From contig OZ246890.1 in assembly GCA_965231815.1 (NCBI GenBank), positions 124,001 to 188,000 of the forward strand: a stretch of DNA of 64,000 nt, in the 5' to 3' direction. The notes under the pieces were generated by a model. The model ran no database searches and had not been told where the DNA came from. It saw only the letters and a list, made by a program, of their open reading frames with translations. Positions within the stretch are counted from its first letter, which is position 1; each line of letters begins with the position of its first letter. The position numbers and the translations under genes are program-made. This stretch comes from JAPPFW01 sp965231815. Its GTDB lineage: Bacteria; Actinomycetota; Acidimicrobiia; Spongiisociales; Spongiisociaceae. Shown here piece after piece: positions 28,198 to 37,077 of the stretch.

Positions 28198-28986
28198 ATG
28201 ATCAACATAACCGGCGTGTCGAAGTCCTTCGAGAAGGACGGTCAGAGGATCGACGCGGTCAAGGATTTCTCGCTCACGATCAACGACGGTGAGTTCGTAG
28301 CGCTCATCGGTCCGAGTGGGTGTGGCAAGTCGACCGTCCTCAACATGATCGCGGGATTGCTCGGACCTGAAGAGGGCGCCGTCGAGTACAACGGCGAACG
28401 GGTTACGGCCATCAACACCTCCGTCGGCTACATGACCCAGAAAGACTCGCTCCTCCCGTGGCGCACGACGGAGGGCAACATCTCGGCCCCGCTCGACATC
28501 CGGCGCGTCCCGAAATCCGAGCGGGCCGCCCTGGTATCGCAGGCCATCGAGAAGGTCAGGCTTGGAGGGTTCGAGCGTCATCACCCGGACGAGCTCTCAG
28601 GCGGTATGCGCAAACGGGTACTCCTCGCGAGAACGTTGATCTACGAGCCCGACACGCTGCTGATGGATGAGCCGTTCGCGGCCCTGGACGCACTGCTCAA
28701 ACTCGTGATGCAAGAAGAACTGCTTCGAATCTGGAGCGAGGCGCGAGCCACCGTGGTGTATGTAACCCACGATCTGACTGAGGCGATCAGCATCGCCGAC
28801 CGTATCGTGGTGTTCAGCAAACGCCCCGGTCGGATAGTGCTCGACCTGCCGATCGAACTTGAGCGTCCCCGCGACTTCGACACCATTCGAAGCTCACCCG
28901 AATTCCTGAAACTGTATAACAGGGTTTGGGCGACACTACGCCATGAAGTCGTCAGCCAGGAAGAAGCCGGCGGTGAAAGCCGCTGA
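28198..28986 (+). CDS. ABC importer ATP-binding protein (SsuB/TauB-like)
   Basis: A 262-residue ABC ATPase with a complete set of motifs: Walker A GPSGCGKST near residue 39, Q-loop MTQKDSLLPWRT near 79, signature LSGGMRKRV near 135, Walker B LLMDEPFAALD near 156 and the switch His in VTHDLTEA. The SLLPWRT segment and short length match SsuB/TauB/NrtD-type importers. It sits 127 bp after the binding-protein gene and 23 bp before the first permease gene, completing the importer. The 127-bp gap contains no gene. Confidence 0.9.
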   Translation: MINITGVSKSFEKDGQRIDAVKDFSLTINDGEFVALIGPSGCGKSTVLNMIAGLLGPEEGAVEYNGERVTAINTSVGYMTQKDSLLPWRTTEGNISAPLDIRRVPKSERAALVSQAIEKVRLGGFERHHPDELSGGMRKRVLLARTLIYEPDTLLMDEPFAALDALLKLVMQEELLRIWSEARATVVYVTHDLTEAISIADRIVVFSKRPGRIVLDLPIELERPRDFDTIRSSPEFLKLYNRVWATLRHEVVSQEEAGGESR

Positions 28987-29009
28987 TTACACTTCGGACG
29001 GAGCCGCCG

Positions 29010-29798
29010 ATGCTGTCGAGTAGGTCGAGGATCGCCTTCGCGCGTTTCCTGATCATCGCCGGCATCGTCGTCGCTTGGCACCTCGCCAGCCGTACGTTCA
29101 TCGATCCGTTCTACATCAGCCGGCCTTTCGACGTTGCCGAGAGACTGTGGGATTGGGTGTCGACCGGCGACATCGTCGAGCATGTCCTCGCGACGATGTC
29201 CGAGCTTGTATTTGGCCTGGTCATCGGGGTCGTTCTCGGAGTGCTCGTCGCCTTGGTACTGGGCTCCAGCCCGACCCTCGCTGCGGTGTTCCGTCCGTTC
29301 GTGACGGTGGCTTACAGTTTTCCCCAGTTGGCTCTCACCCCCCTCTACATCTTGTGGTTCGGTGTGTTTCTCATGCCCAAAGTCGTATTGATCTCCGTCG
29401 TTGTCTTCTTCCTCATGTTCTTCAATACGTTCGAAGGTGTGAAGAACGTCGAGGGCGACCTCGTAGCAGCCATGCGCGTCATGGGAGCGAAGCGCTTGGA
29501 CGTGTTCCGCATCGTGGTCCTACCGGCCAGCGCCGTCTTCCTGATCACGGGGCTGCGCCACGCTGTGCCATTCGCGCTGCGCGCGGCCGTGTTTGCCGAG
29601 TTCCTTGCCTCGGTGCGAGGCTTGGGCTTCCTCGCACTCACATCTGCGCGCTCCTACAGCAGCGCAGGCCTCTTTGCCGCACTCGCTGTGCTGCTCGTGG
29701 TCGGTGTGGGGCTCAACGCTCTCGTGAGCTGGTTGGAGCGTGTGGTGCTGCCATGGCGTTCCGCCGGCGTCGATGTAACCGCGGTGATGCAGCGATGA
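29010..29798 (+). CDS. ABC importer permease (SsuC-like), first
   Basis: A 262-residue membrane protein with about six hydrophobic segments. It shows the SsuC/TauC-type EAA loop: GDLVAAMRVMGAKRLDVFRI followed by VLPASAVFLITGLRHAVPFAL. It forms the membrane channel together with the second permease encoded next, an unusual two-permease arrangement because most SsuABC-type importers use one gene and a homodimer. The stop overlaps the ATG of the next permease (ATGA). Confidence 0.88.
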   Translation: MLSSRSRIAFARFLIIAGIVVAWHLASRTFIDPFYISRPFDVAERLWDWVSTGDIVEHVLATMSELVFGLVIGVVLGVLVALVLGSSPTLAAVFRPFVTVAYSFPQLALTPLYILWFGVFLMPKVVLISVVVFFLMFFNTFEGVKNVEGDLVAAMRVMGAKRLDVFRIVVLPASAVFLITGLRHAVPFALRAAVFAEFLASVRGLGFLALTSARSYSSAGLFAALAVLLVVGVGLNALVSWLERVVLPWRSAGVDVTAVMQR

Positions 29799-30589
29799 TC
29801 GAGCGAGCCCCCATGTGGCGAATCCGTCTCTACCAGCTGATAGTGCTGGGCGTGTTCCTCGGCGGCTGGGAGTGGGTGTCGGATCGGCACATTCGAACTC
29901 TCTGGATCAGCAAGCCTTCGTTGATCGCGGAACGGACTTTTGATTGGTTCTCCAGCGGGTTCATCTACTCCCATATCCTCGCAACTCTTCAGATCGCCGG
30001 GCTCGGACTTCTCATCGGAACGGCTATCGGCGTCGTGTTCGGCATCGTGCTCGGCCTTCAGCGATCGCTGTCACGTTTGCTCGATCCCATCCTGGGGGGA
30101 GCGTACACGCTGCCCCGGATCGCCTTCCTCCCTGTGTTGCTCTTCTGGTTCGGATTCGGGTTCAGGCCGCTGGTGGCACTCGTCGTTTTGATGATCTTCT
30201 TCGTACTCTTCTACAACACGAGGGCAGGTGTCGAAAGCGTCGACGGCGACCTGGTTGCAAGTATGCGCGTCATGGGGGCGACGCGCCTCCAGGTGATCCG
30301 GATGGTGATACTGCCGTCAATCGTTCCCTTCGTCCTGGCGGCGATGATGATCGCGGCGCCGTATGCGCTGGTCGGCGCGATCGTCGGCGAGATCTTCATC
30401 GGTAGCAAGGGACTCGGGTTCCTGATCGTCTCATCGACAGGGGGCCTCGACCTCACCGGCACGTTCACGGCCTGCCTTGTGGTCACCGTCATCTCGCTGA
30501 TCGCGACCCTCGTCATCGCCCGACACGGTCCCAGGTTGCTCGGACGAAGCCCGGGAACCATCGGTGGTAATGCCGGCGCAGCCTTTTGA
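29795..30589 (+). CDS. ABC importer permease (SsuC-like), second
   Basis: A 264-residue permease paralogous to the preceding one: GDLVASMRVMGATRLQVIRM and VILPSIVPFVLAAMMIAAPYAL align with its EAA loop. The ATG at 29795 overlaps the upstream stop, which sets the start; the same frame is open far upstream, but that is out-of-frame reading of the first permease. The two presumably form a heterodimeric channel. The stop overlaps the TTG of the MFS gene (TTGA). Confidence 0.87.
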   Translation: MIERAPMWRIRLYQLIVLGVFLGGWEWVSDRHIRTLWISKPSLIAERTFDWFSSGFIYSHILATLQIAGLGLLIGTAIGVVFGIVLGLQRSLSRLLDPILGGAYTLPRIAFLPVLLFWFGFGFRPLVALVVLMIFFVLFYNTRAGVESVDGDLVASMRVMGATRLQVIRMVILPSIVPFVLAAMMIAAPYALVGAIVGEIFIGSKGLGFLIVSSTGGLDLTGTFTACLVVTVISLIATLVIARHGPRLLGRSPGTIGGNAGAAF

Positions 30590-31788
30590 GCAGCCGACGC
30601 GAACGAATCGGCTCGGTACGAGTCCTTCTCCCGGCGCTTGCGGTAACGATGGTCATGACCTTCCCGCCCTTTCTCGCCGGCGCACTCGCGTTTGAGATCC
30701 TTCCCGAGCTCGGATTCGACTCCGGCGCCCTCGGGACCGCCTTGGGCGGATTCTTCGGCCTGTCGGCCATCAGTTCGGTCACCATCGGGGGGCTTGCCGA
30801 TCGGATCGGCTGGCCTGCCGCAATGCGAGTGTCATCGGCAATGAGCGCGGTGACGATGTTCGGAATAGCGGCGCTCGCCCACTCCTGGCTTTCCTTCGCA
30901 GCCCTCATTTCGCTCGGAGGCCTCACGATGGCGATTGGCCAGCCTGCGGTGAACCTGGCCCTCGCCAGAGAAGTGCCGGAGAGCCGTCAGGGGTTCGTCT
31001 TCGGCCTCAAACACTCGGCGATACCGGCTGCAGCCATGCTGAGCGGCTTTGCAGTGCCGCTGTTCGCAGTCAACGGCGATTGGCGCGGGGTGTTCGTCGG
31101 TGCGGGCGTGATCGCAGGCGGCGTAGCCCTAGCGGTGCCCAAATCGCAGAGCGCCGCCGCCGACGTGGCCTCGAGACGCTCATCCGAAAAGGTCGAACTG
31201 GAGATGCGGCCGCTCGTGTTCATGGCGGTCGGCGCCCTTCTGGCGGCATCAGTGGCGTCGGCCCTCAGCGCGTTCTTGGTGATTTCCGTCGTAGATTCGG
31301 GCGTCAGCCCCGGAGCAGGCGGTTTGATCCTCGCCGCGGCTAGCGTCACGGGACTGATAGTCCGCCTTCTGGCCGGTTGGTGGGCCGACGCTCGCGAAGC
31401 CGGCGGGCTCGGAGGGGTCGCACTGCTCCTTGTGATCGGTTCCGTAGGTCTTGGAGCGCTCACCGGCACCGGGGCATGGCTGCTCACGTTGGCGGCAATG
31501 CTCGCCTTCGGGGCGGGATGGGGCTGGAACGGGCTCTTCAACTTCAGCGTTGTGAAACACTTCCCGCGGGCGCCGGCGCGAGCCACGAGCGTTGCGCTCA
31601 CGGGTACGTACATCGGTGCTTCGCTCGGCCCGATCGTGATGGGTCAGCTCATTGAGATCTATTCCTTTCAGGCCGCCTGGTTGGCCGCCGCTGCGTTGTC
31701 GAGCTTCTCAGCGGTCGCCATGCTGGCCGCCCGATGGCAGTTGACCGATATGCGCAAGATGCGCGCTGCGGCGCGCGCCGGAGGCTGA
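30586..31788 (+). CDS. MFS transporter
   Basis: A 400-residue major facilitator with about twelve hydrophobic segments. The loop motif GGLADRIGWPAAMR between TM2 and TM3 (residues ~65-78) is the MFS signature, and a second, weaker copy (LAGWWADARE) marks the start of the C-terminal half. The TTG start overlaps the stop of the second permease gene, so it belongs to the importer operon. It may export a product or import a related compound. Substrate unknown. Confidence 0.85.
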   Translation: MSSRRERIGSVRVLLPALAVTMVMTFPPFLAGALAFEILPELGFDSGALGTALGGFFGLSAISSVTIGGLADRIGWPAAMRVSSAMSAVTMFGIAALAHSWLSFAALISLGGLTMAIGQPAVNLALAREVPESRQGFVFGLKHSAIPAAAMLSGFAVPLFAVNGDWRGVFVGAGVIAGGVALAVPKSQSAAADVASRRSSEKVELEMRPLVFMAVGALLAASVASALSAFLVISVVDSGVSPGAGGLILAAASVTGLIVRLLAGWWADAREAGGLGGVALLLVIGSVGLGALTGTGAWLLTLAAMLAFGAGWGWNGLFNFSVVKHFPRAPARATSVALTGTYIGASLGPIVMGQLIEIYSFQAAWLAAAALSSFSAVAMLAARWQLTDMRKMRAAARAGG

Positions 31789-31922
31789 CCGGTATCGTGC
31801 CAACCGAAACCGTCTGACCGTGGCTCGCTCGAACCTGGCATCCCGTGCGCCGGTCTTGACCACTTGGCCAGCGGTTTGGTAGGTTCGCGGGGCCACACGC
31901 GGTTGGGGTCGCATGTGGCGGC

Positions 31923-32125
31923 TTACCCCATCTATTCACGGATAGGGGTTTGAAGGGGAAAGGAGCGGGGCCTCGGATCGCCTGACCTGGGGTTGGCGCC
32001 ATTTCACAGCCCGGTCTTCACCCTGGCGCGGCACCGCCAGGGTGAAGGGCAGCCGCTCCGCAATGATATGGTTGGAGTGGCCTGGTGCGCATCGGTGTGC
32101 CGGCAACGTGAATAATCAGGGTTAG
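31923..32125 (+). repeat. Inverted-repeat element, family B copy 2 (interior diverged)
   Basis: It begins CTTACCCCATCTATTCACGG and ends GTGAATAATCAGGGTTAG. The terminal ~20 bp match family B, but much of the middle (ACCCTGGCGCGGCACCGCCA and flanks) differs from other copies. It ends seven bases before the ATG of the next CoA-transferase-like gene. The rest of the 31789-32131 gap holds nothing recognisable. Confidence 0.7.
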
Positions 32126-32131
32126 TACCCA

Positions 32132-33028
32132 ATGCTTGGGGGGCAGGTGTCGAAGATTCGTTCCATGCGAGAGGCTGCGTCGCTCGTTTCCGATGGCGCG
32201 ACGATCGGAATCGGTGGCCTTTCGATGAACAGCGCTCCTATGGGCTTTGTACGCGAACTCGTTCGGAGCGATGTCCGAGACCTGACCGTGGTGTCAATTG
32301 TCGGGTCGATGGCCGTCGACTGGCTCGTAGCTTCGGGCAAGGTGAGCAAAGTGGTCACCGGACTCGTCAGCTTCGAAGGCTCCGGTCTGGCGCCGAACTT
32401 TCGTAGAGCGGCCGAAGCAGGTGACATCGAGGTCGAGGAGTACTCGGAGCATCTTCTGATCTGCCGACTCCAGGCGGCGGCACACCACCTCCCCTTCGTT
32501 CCGACCAAGGCCGGGATCGGTACCGATGTGCTCGCCTTGCACCCTGACACGACCCGCCTGGAGACCGATCGGGTAACAGGAGAGCTCTACGTCGCATGTA
32601 CGCCGTTGCCGATTGACGTCGCCGTCGTTCATGCCCATGCCGCGGACGCCGACGGAAACACTCGTGTCGACCCGAAGCTCATCTGGATGGACTCGGACCT
32701 CGTGAGGGCAGCCGACGCGACCATCGTAACCGTCGAGGCGGTCACACCTCGCAGCTCGTTCACGGATGCCCCGGCGCGCACCACCTACCCGCGCTTTGTG
32801 ATCGACGCCGTCGTTCACGCACCTTGGGGTGCTTACCCGACATCGAACTACCCGTCCTATACCCACCATGAAGACTTCTTTCAGGAGTACTTGAGCGCTT
32901 CGCGCGACCGCGACCATTTCTCGCGGTTCTGGAACGACCGGATCACCGCTCCCAACGACTGGGCAGACTTTCTCGAGGCCAACGGCGGCGCGGCGACGAT
33001 CCTCGCAATCACGAGGAGGACCATGTGA
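32132..33028 (+). CDS. CoA-transferase alpha subunit-like (IpdA-like), pair 2
   Basis: A 298-residue homologue of the pair 1 alpha subunit: REAASLVSDGATIGIGGLSM at the N-terminus, PFVPTKAGIGTDVL near 128, and VVHAHAADADGNTRVD. The ATG at 32132 is right beside the family B repeat. GTG at 32147 (giving MSKIRSMREA) follows a run of six G and may be the real start. The stop overlaps the GTG of the beta subunit (GTGA). Probable ring-opening hydrolase or CoA-transferase component; see pair 1. Confidence 0.82.
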   Translation: MLGGQVSKIRSMREAASLVSDGATIGIGGLSMNSAPMGFVRELVRSDVRDLTVVSIVGSMAVDWLVASGKVSKVVTGLVSFEGSGLAPNFRRAAEAGDIEVEEYSEHLLICRLQAAAHHLPFVPTKAGIGTDVLALHPDTTRLETDRVTGELYVACTPLPIDVAVVHAHAADADGNTRVDPKLIWMDSDLVRAADATIVTVEAVTPRSSFTDAPARTTYPRFVIDAVVHAPWGAYPTSNYPSYTHHEDFFQEYLSASRDRDHFSRFWNDRITAPNDWADFLEANGGAATILAITRRTM

Positions 33029-33825
33029 GTCGCGAGGTACCCGGCGCCGACTGCACGGTCGACGAGCTGATGGTCGTCACGCTCGCTCGCGAGTTCACGA
33101 GCGACACACGCGCCTTCAACGGCGGCGCGAGCTTCATACCGGTCTGCGCATACCTGCTCGCGCGCAAGACGCACGCACCCGGCCTCGTGTGGGCCGCAAG
33201 CTCGATCGCGATCGACGCCGATCCGCCCGCGATTCCCGAGTCCACCCTGTCGGACGCGCTCTGGGACGGCGCCACGACACTATCCAACTCTCCGTTCGAT
33301 TTCTGGGCCTACGCCCAAGGAGCTCGGTACAACACGTTCGCGTTTCGCGGGGCGCAGATCGACAGGTTCGGCAATGTCAACAACACGGTCATCGGCGCCT
33401 ACACCAACCCCAAGGTCCGTCTCCCCGGAGGAGGCGGAATGGCGGACCTCGGCGGCATGATCCCCAACGTGTACCTCTGGACGACGACCCACAATGCTCG
33501 CACGCTGGTCGAGAAGGTCGACTTCCGCAGCGGTCTCGGTTGGGGTGACGGGGGCGACCACCGTCGCCGGCTCGGCTTCAGCGGAGGTCCGCAGCTGTGC
33601 GTAACGGACTTGTGTGTGATGGACTTCCACCCTGACACGAAGGCGATGCGGCTTCGCTCGGTGCATCCCGGCGTCACCATCAGTGACATTCAAAGCGCAA
33701 CAGGGTTCGAGGTTGCGATGCCCCGCGACACGATTGGAGAGACCGACCTGCCGACTCCAACCGAATTGAGCATCTTGCGCGATGTCGTCGACCCCACAGG
33801 TAGCCGGCTCCGCGAGTTCGCCTGA
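33025..33825 (+). CDS. CoA-transferase beta subunit-like (IpdB-like), pair 2
   Basis: A 266-residue beta subunit closely matching that of pair 1: CTVDELMVVTLAREFTSDTR, APGLVWAASSIAID, GAQIDRFGNVNNTVIGAY, LVEKVDFRSG and HPGVTISDIQSATGFEV. At the place of the class I catalytic Glu the sequence is WAASSIA, so CoA transfer by the usual glutamyl-CoA intermediate is unlikely. It is coupled to its alpha subunit by GTGA. It is followed after a short gap by the PaaK-like ligase operon. Confidence 0.82.
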   Translation: MSREVPGADCTVDELMVVTLAREFTSDTRAFNGGASFIPVCAYLLARKTHAPGLVWAASSIAIDADPPAIPESTLSDALWDGATTLSNSPFDFWAYAQGARYNTFAFRGAQIDRFGNVNNTVIGAYTNPKVRLPGGGGMADLGGMIPNVYLWTTTHNARTLVEKVDFRSGLGWGDGGDHRRRLGFSGGPQLCVTDLCVMDFHPDTKAMRLRSVHPGVTISDIQSATGFEVAMPRDTIGETDLPTPTELSILRDVVDPTGSRLREFA

Positions 33826-33932
33826 GGAGCGCCGGCATCTTAGGTGATCCGGGAAACGTCGGTGGCGCACGTTTCTACCTGACCTTTGGTAGATTGCTCG
33901 GAAGCATCGTTTCGGGCTGAGAAGGCAGCCGC

Positions 33933-34070
33933 ATGACCGACTTATCACAAGGCGATCGGGACCCGGCTGGTCGACATTGCCGCCGGCTCGATTACATGGG
34001 CTGCATCATGGCGACATACCAGACTTTCCGTGCTCCTGAACCGAACCGGGGCGATCGGGGCGCAAAGTGA
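33933..34070 (+). CDS. Possible 45-residue small protein
   Basis: ATG at 33933, preceded by GAGAAGGCAG, opens 45 codons (MTDLSQGDRDPAGRHCRRLD...) whose TGA overlaps the GTG of the PaaK-like ligase gene (GTGA). The overlap matches the coupling style of this island, and the product has two Cys and two short basic regions. No family was recognised. It could equally be a non-translated leader. The rest of the gap 33826-33932 shows nothing. Confidence 0.35.
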   Translation: MTDLSQGDRDPAGRHCRRLDYMGCIMATYQTFRAPEPNRGDRGAK

Positions 34071-35422
34071 AGTCAGAGACGTTTGCCGGTTCCGTCCTGC
34101 CGGACGAGGAACGCAACGCCAAGTTGCGCAGCCAGATCGCGTACTGCCTCAAGAGTTCGTTCTACCGGAACTGTTTCGAGGCCGCAGGCGTGGATCCTGC
34201 GTCGATCCGGGTCGTCGACGACCTTGCGTCCTTGCCCGTCTTCGTGACGCCGGATATCCACCGGCAATCCCAAGAAGAGTCCCTCGAGACACACGGACAC
34301 CCTTTCTCTCAATTCCTCTGCGCCGACCCGGAAGAGATCGTGGCGCTGAGTTCCACCTCAGGGACGACGGGTTCTCCCACTTTCTATCCCTTCACCAAGC
34401 GCGATGTGGAGATAACCGACTTGCTCTGGCGGAGAGCGCTGGGTTTTGTCGGGGTTCGACCCGGCGATCGAGTACTGCAAGGGTTCGGCCTTTCGATGTA
34501 CCTGGCCGGCCTCCCGCTGGTGCGAGCGCTGGAGCGGATGGGCGCGCTGCCAATCGGGATCGGCGCCGAGGCCGGCGCCGAGAGACTGTTGCGGCTGCTG
34601 AAGCTGACACGCCCCAGGGTGCTCACCTGCACCCCGAGCTACGCCGAGCACTTGATGGAGCGCGTGCCGGAAGTGCTGGGAATGGAGGCTCCCGATTTGG
34701 GGATCGAGTTGATAGTTTGTGCAGGGGAACCGGGAGCGGGCCTGCCTGAGGTACGGTCGAAGTTGGAGAGTGGTTGGGGCGCGAGAGTCTTCGACCTTCT
34801 CGGCGGAACCCATGGAATCATGATGGCGTCGGCCCCGACCGACGAATACCACGGCATGTACGTATTGGGAGATGATTTTTCGGTCTCTACGCAATTGGTC
34901 GATCCGGTCACCCGGGAGCCCGTCGAAGAAGCCGACGGCGCAGTCGGCGAGCGGGTCAAGACGTCCCTCGAGTGGGGAGGCGCCCCTCCTCTGAGGTACT
35001 CGGTCGGAGATGTGTATGAGGTCTTCACGGCGCCTGCCCCGGAAGGACCCATCGGGGGGAAGCGAATCAAAGTGCTCGGGCGTGTCGACGACCTTCTGAT
35101 CGTAAAAGGGGTAAAGCTCTATCCGGCGGCCGTTAAGGACCTGGTCAACAGCTTCGTCCCTGAGGTCAGCGGTGAGATCCGGATAGTGCTCGACGGCCCC
35201 CCACCTCGTGTGGCGCCCCCGTTGCGCGTGAAGGTCGAATCCTCGGTCGCAGGCGACGCCGAGGCAGCGGCTCACCTGGCCGACCGGATCACCCTGGCGA
35301 TGCATCATCGGCTCACCGTCCGTCCCCGGGTCGAACTGGTAACGGTGGGCTCGTTGCCGCGCAGCACGCACAAGCAGAAGCTTCTAGAAATCGATACCGA
35401 GAAAGCGAGCCTCCAACCATGA
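34067..35422 (+). CDS. Phenylacetate-CoA ligase (PaaK)-like AMP-forming enzyme
   Basis: A 451-residue member of the PaaK branch of acyl-adenylate ligases. The phosphate-binding motif SSTSGTTGSPTFYPFT is near residue 92, the nucleotide-binding region FDLLGGTHG near 243, LRYSVGDVYEV near 308, and the hinge GRVDDLLIVKGVKLYP near 343. It should activate an aryl or alkyl carboxylate to its CoA thioester using ATP. The GTG start is coupled to a tiny upstream frame, and the stop overlaps the ATG of the amidohydrolase gene. It probably provides the entry step for the catabolic island. Confidence 0.85.
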   Translation: MKSETFAGSVLPDEERNAKLRSQIAYCLKSSFYRNCFEAAGVDPASIRVVDDLASLPVFVTPDIHRQSQEESLETHGHPFSQFLCADPEEIVALSSTSGTTGSPTFYPFTKRDVEITDLLWRRALGFVGVRPGDRVLQGFGLSMYLAGLPLVRALERMGALPIGIGAEAGAERLLRLLKLTRPRVLTCTPSYAEHLMERVPEVLGMEAPDLGIELIVCAGEPGAGLPEVRSKLESGWGARVFDLLGGTHGIMMASAPTDEYHGMYVLGDDFSVSTQLVDPVTREPVEEADGAVGERVKTSLEWGGAPPLRYSVGDVYEVFTAPAPEGPIGGKRIKVLGRVDDLLIVKGVKLYPAAVKDLVNSFVPEVSGEIRIVLDGPPPRVAPPLRVKVESSVAGDAEAAAHLADRITLAMHHRLTVRPRVELVTVGSLPRSTHKQKLLEIDTEKASLQP

Positions 35423-36276
35423 GTGGCGCCATTGACGCCTGGTGCAATTTCTTCACCGAAGAAGGCATCAGGATCGTTTTTACCGAGAATCCCGAGGTGT
35501 CCTTCATGATGGGCGACCAGTGGGGGAGGCACGATCTCATGGTCGGTTATGAGCCTGAGCAGTTCATAGAGCAGAAGATGGACCCGGCAGGTGTCGAGAG
35601 GGTGGTCGTTCCGGCGCTACAGCAATATCTCTATCGAGACCGCCGGCTCGTGCGCGTCCCGTGGGAGTCTGTCGCCCAAGTCATCGAGCGATTTCCCGAT
35701 CGGATTTCAGGGCTGTACGGAATCGACCCCTTCTCCGGAATGAAGGGTGTCAGAGAGCTCGAACTGGCGGTCACGCAATACGGTTTCGTCGGCGGTCACG
35801 TGCATCCGTATGGATTCGACACGCCGATCAATGACGCCAGGTTCTATCCCTTCTATGCCAAATGCGCCGAGCTTGGAGTGCCGGTCGAGTTCCAGACCGG
35901 TCACTCCGCCGAGTTCATGCCTTCCAGACACGGGCACCCCCTACTCCTCGATGACGTCGCTATCTACTTCCCGGAGCTGAAGCTGGTGGGTGCCCACCAG
36001 GCTTGGCCGTGGTGCGAGGTGATGGTCGCGATGGCATGGAAACACCCCAACGTTTACGTTGCCATGTCGGGCCATGCTCCGAAATACTGGGACCGCTCCC
36101 TCGTGCATTTCCTGAATAGCAGGGGCCAGGGCAAGGTGATGTGGGGCACGGACTATCCGCTCATCCAGCACGGGGAGTCCCTGCGTCAGGTCGACGAACT
36201 CGGCCTGAAACCGGGCGCGAAGCAGAAGTTGTTGCACGACACCGCCACCGATGTATTCGGCCTCGGCGGAAGCTGA
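35419..36276 (+). CDS. Amidohydrolase family protein (ACMSD-like)
   Basis: A 285-residue TIM-barrel protein of the amidohydrolase/ACMSD type. Family segments include GGHVHPYGFD near 130, PVEFQTGHSAEFMP near 155, LVGAHQAWPWCEVM and VMWGTDYPLIQ near 240. The N-terminal HxH metal motif is replaced by AWCN in IDAWCNFFTEEG, so metal binding may be reduced or differently arranged. Such proteins decarboxylate or hydrate cyclic or unsaturated acids. The start overlaps the ligase stop (ATGA). The end overlaps the crotonase gene by 26 bp if that gene uses its first ATG. Confidence 0.8.
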   Translation: MSGAIDAWCNFFTEEGIRIVFTENPEVSFMMGDQWGRHDLMVGYEPEQFIEQKMDPAGVERVVVPALQQYLYRDRRLVRVPWESVAQVIERFPDRISGLYGIDPFSGMKGVRELELAVTQYGFVGGHVHPYGFDTPINDARFYPFYAKCAELGVPVEFQTGHSAEFMPSRHGHPLLLDDVAIYFPELKLVGAHQAWPWCEVMVAMAWKHPNVYVAMSGHAPKYWDRSLVHFLNSRGQGKVMWGTDYPLIQHGESLRQVDELGLKPGAKQKLLHDTATDVFGLGGS

Positions 36277-37072
36277 CGGCCTGCGCGTGGAGTTCTTTCG
36301 GATCGCAAAGGACAATCGGGTGGCGATTGTCACTATCGACAAGCCCCCGGCAAACACCCTCGACTTCGCTCTTTACGACGAGATCACGTCATTGGTCGGC
36401 CAACTCGAAGAAGATGACAGTGTAAGAGCGGTCGTATTCGCCTCAGCCCATCCAAAGCTCTTCATCTCCGGCGCCGACATCAAGGACATGGAGAGCTACG
36501 ATCGCTCCCCCGGTCCGATGACCGAGCGGGTTCACAAGGCTCAGAACACGTTTTTGCGGCTCCAGCGCCTCGCCAAACCAACCGTGGGAGCGATCGCAGG
36601 CCATGCCCTCGGCGGTGGCTGCGAGTTCTCGCTGTGTCTGGACTTCCGGGTCATGATGCGCGGCGGGCCGACGATCGGACTTCCCGAGGTCAACCTAGGC
36701 CTGGTTCCGGGCGGTGGCGGCACCCAACGGCTGTCCAGGCTCGTCGGCCGCAGCAAGGCTCTGGAACTGCTCATGCTCGGATCCCGACTCGACGCCGACA
36801 AGGCTCTCGCCGCCGGGCTGGTGACGTCGGTGGGCAACGACTCCGAAGACACGATGAGTCAGGCTCTTCAGCTTGCAACCCGGCTCGCAGACCAGGCGCC
36901 TCTTGCCGTCCGGCTCATCAAGCAGGCCGTGAACGAGGGTCTCGACGGCGATCTCGACCGCGGTCTGCGATTGGAGAGAACGGCCGTCGTGACGGCGTTG
37001 CTCTCCGACGACAGCCGTGAGGGCGTCGCCGCCTTTCTAGCGAAGCGACCGCCCCGCTTCGAAGGTCTTTGA
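36251..37072 (+). CDS. Enoyl-CoA hydratase/isomerase (crotonase) family protein
   Basis: A ~273-residue crotonase-fold protein. The oxyanion-hole region SGADIKDME is near residue 75. Both usual acidic residues are present, in ALGGGCEFSLCLDFR (~125) and LPEVNLGLVPGGGGTQRL (~150). It should hydrate an enoyl-CoA. The first ATG (36251) overlaps the amidohydrolase gene; GTG at 36287 (giving MEFFRIAKD) is a reasonable alternative that better matches family N-termini. The stop lies at the start of the following hotdog gene. Confidence 0.87.
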   Translation: MYSASAEADGLRVEFFRIAKDNRVAIVTIDKPPANTLDFALYDEITSLVGQLEEDDSVRAVVFASAHPKLFISGADIKDMESYDRSPGPMTERVHKAQNTFLRLQRLAKPTVGAIAGHALGGGCEFSLCLDFRVMMRGGPTIGLPEVNLGLVPGGGGTQRLSRLVGRSKALELLMLGSRLDADKALAAGLVTSVGNDSEDTMSQALQLATRLADQAPLAVRLIKQAVNEGLDGDLDRGLRLERTAVVTALLSDDSREGVAAFLAKRPPRFEGL

Positions 37073-37077
37073 ATGCG

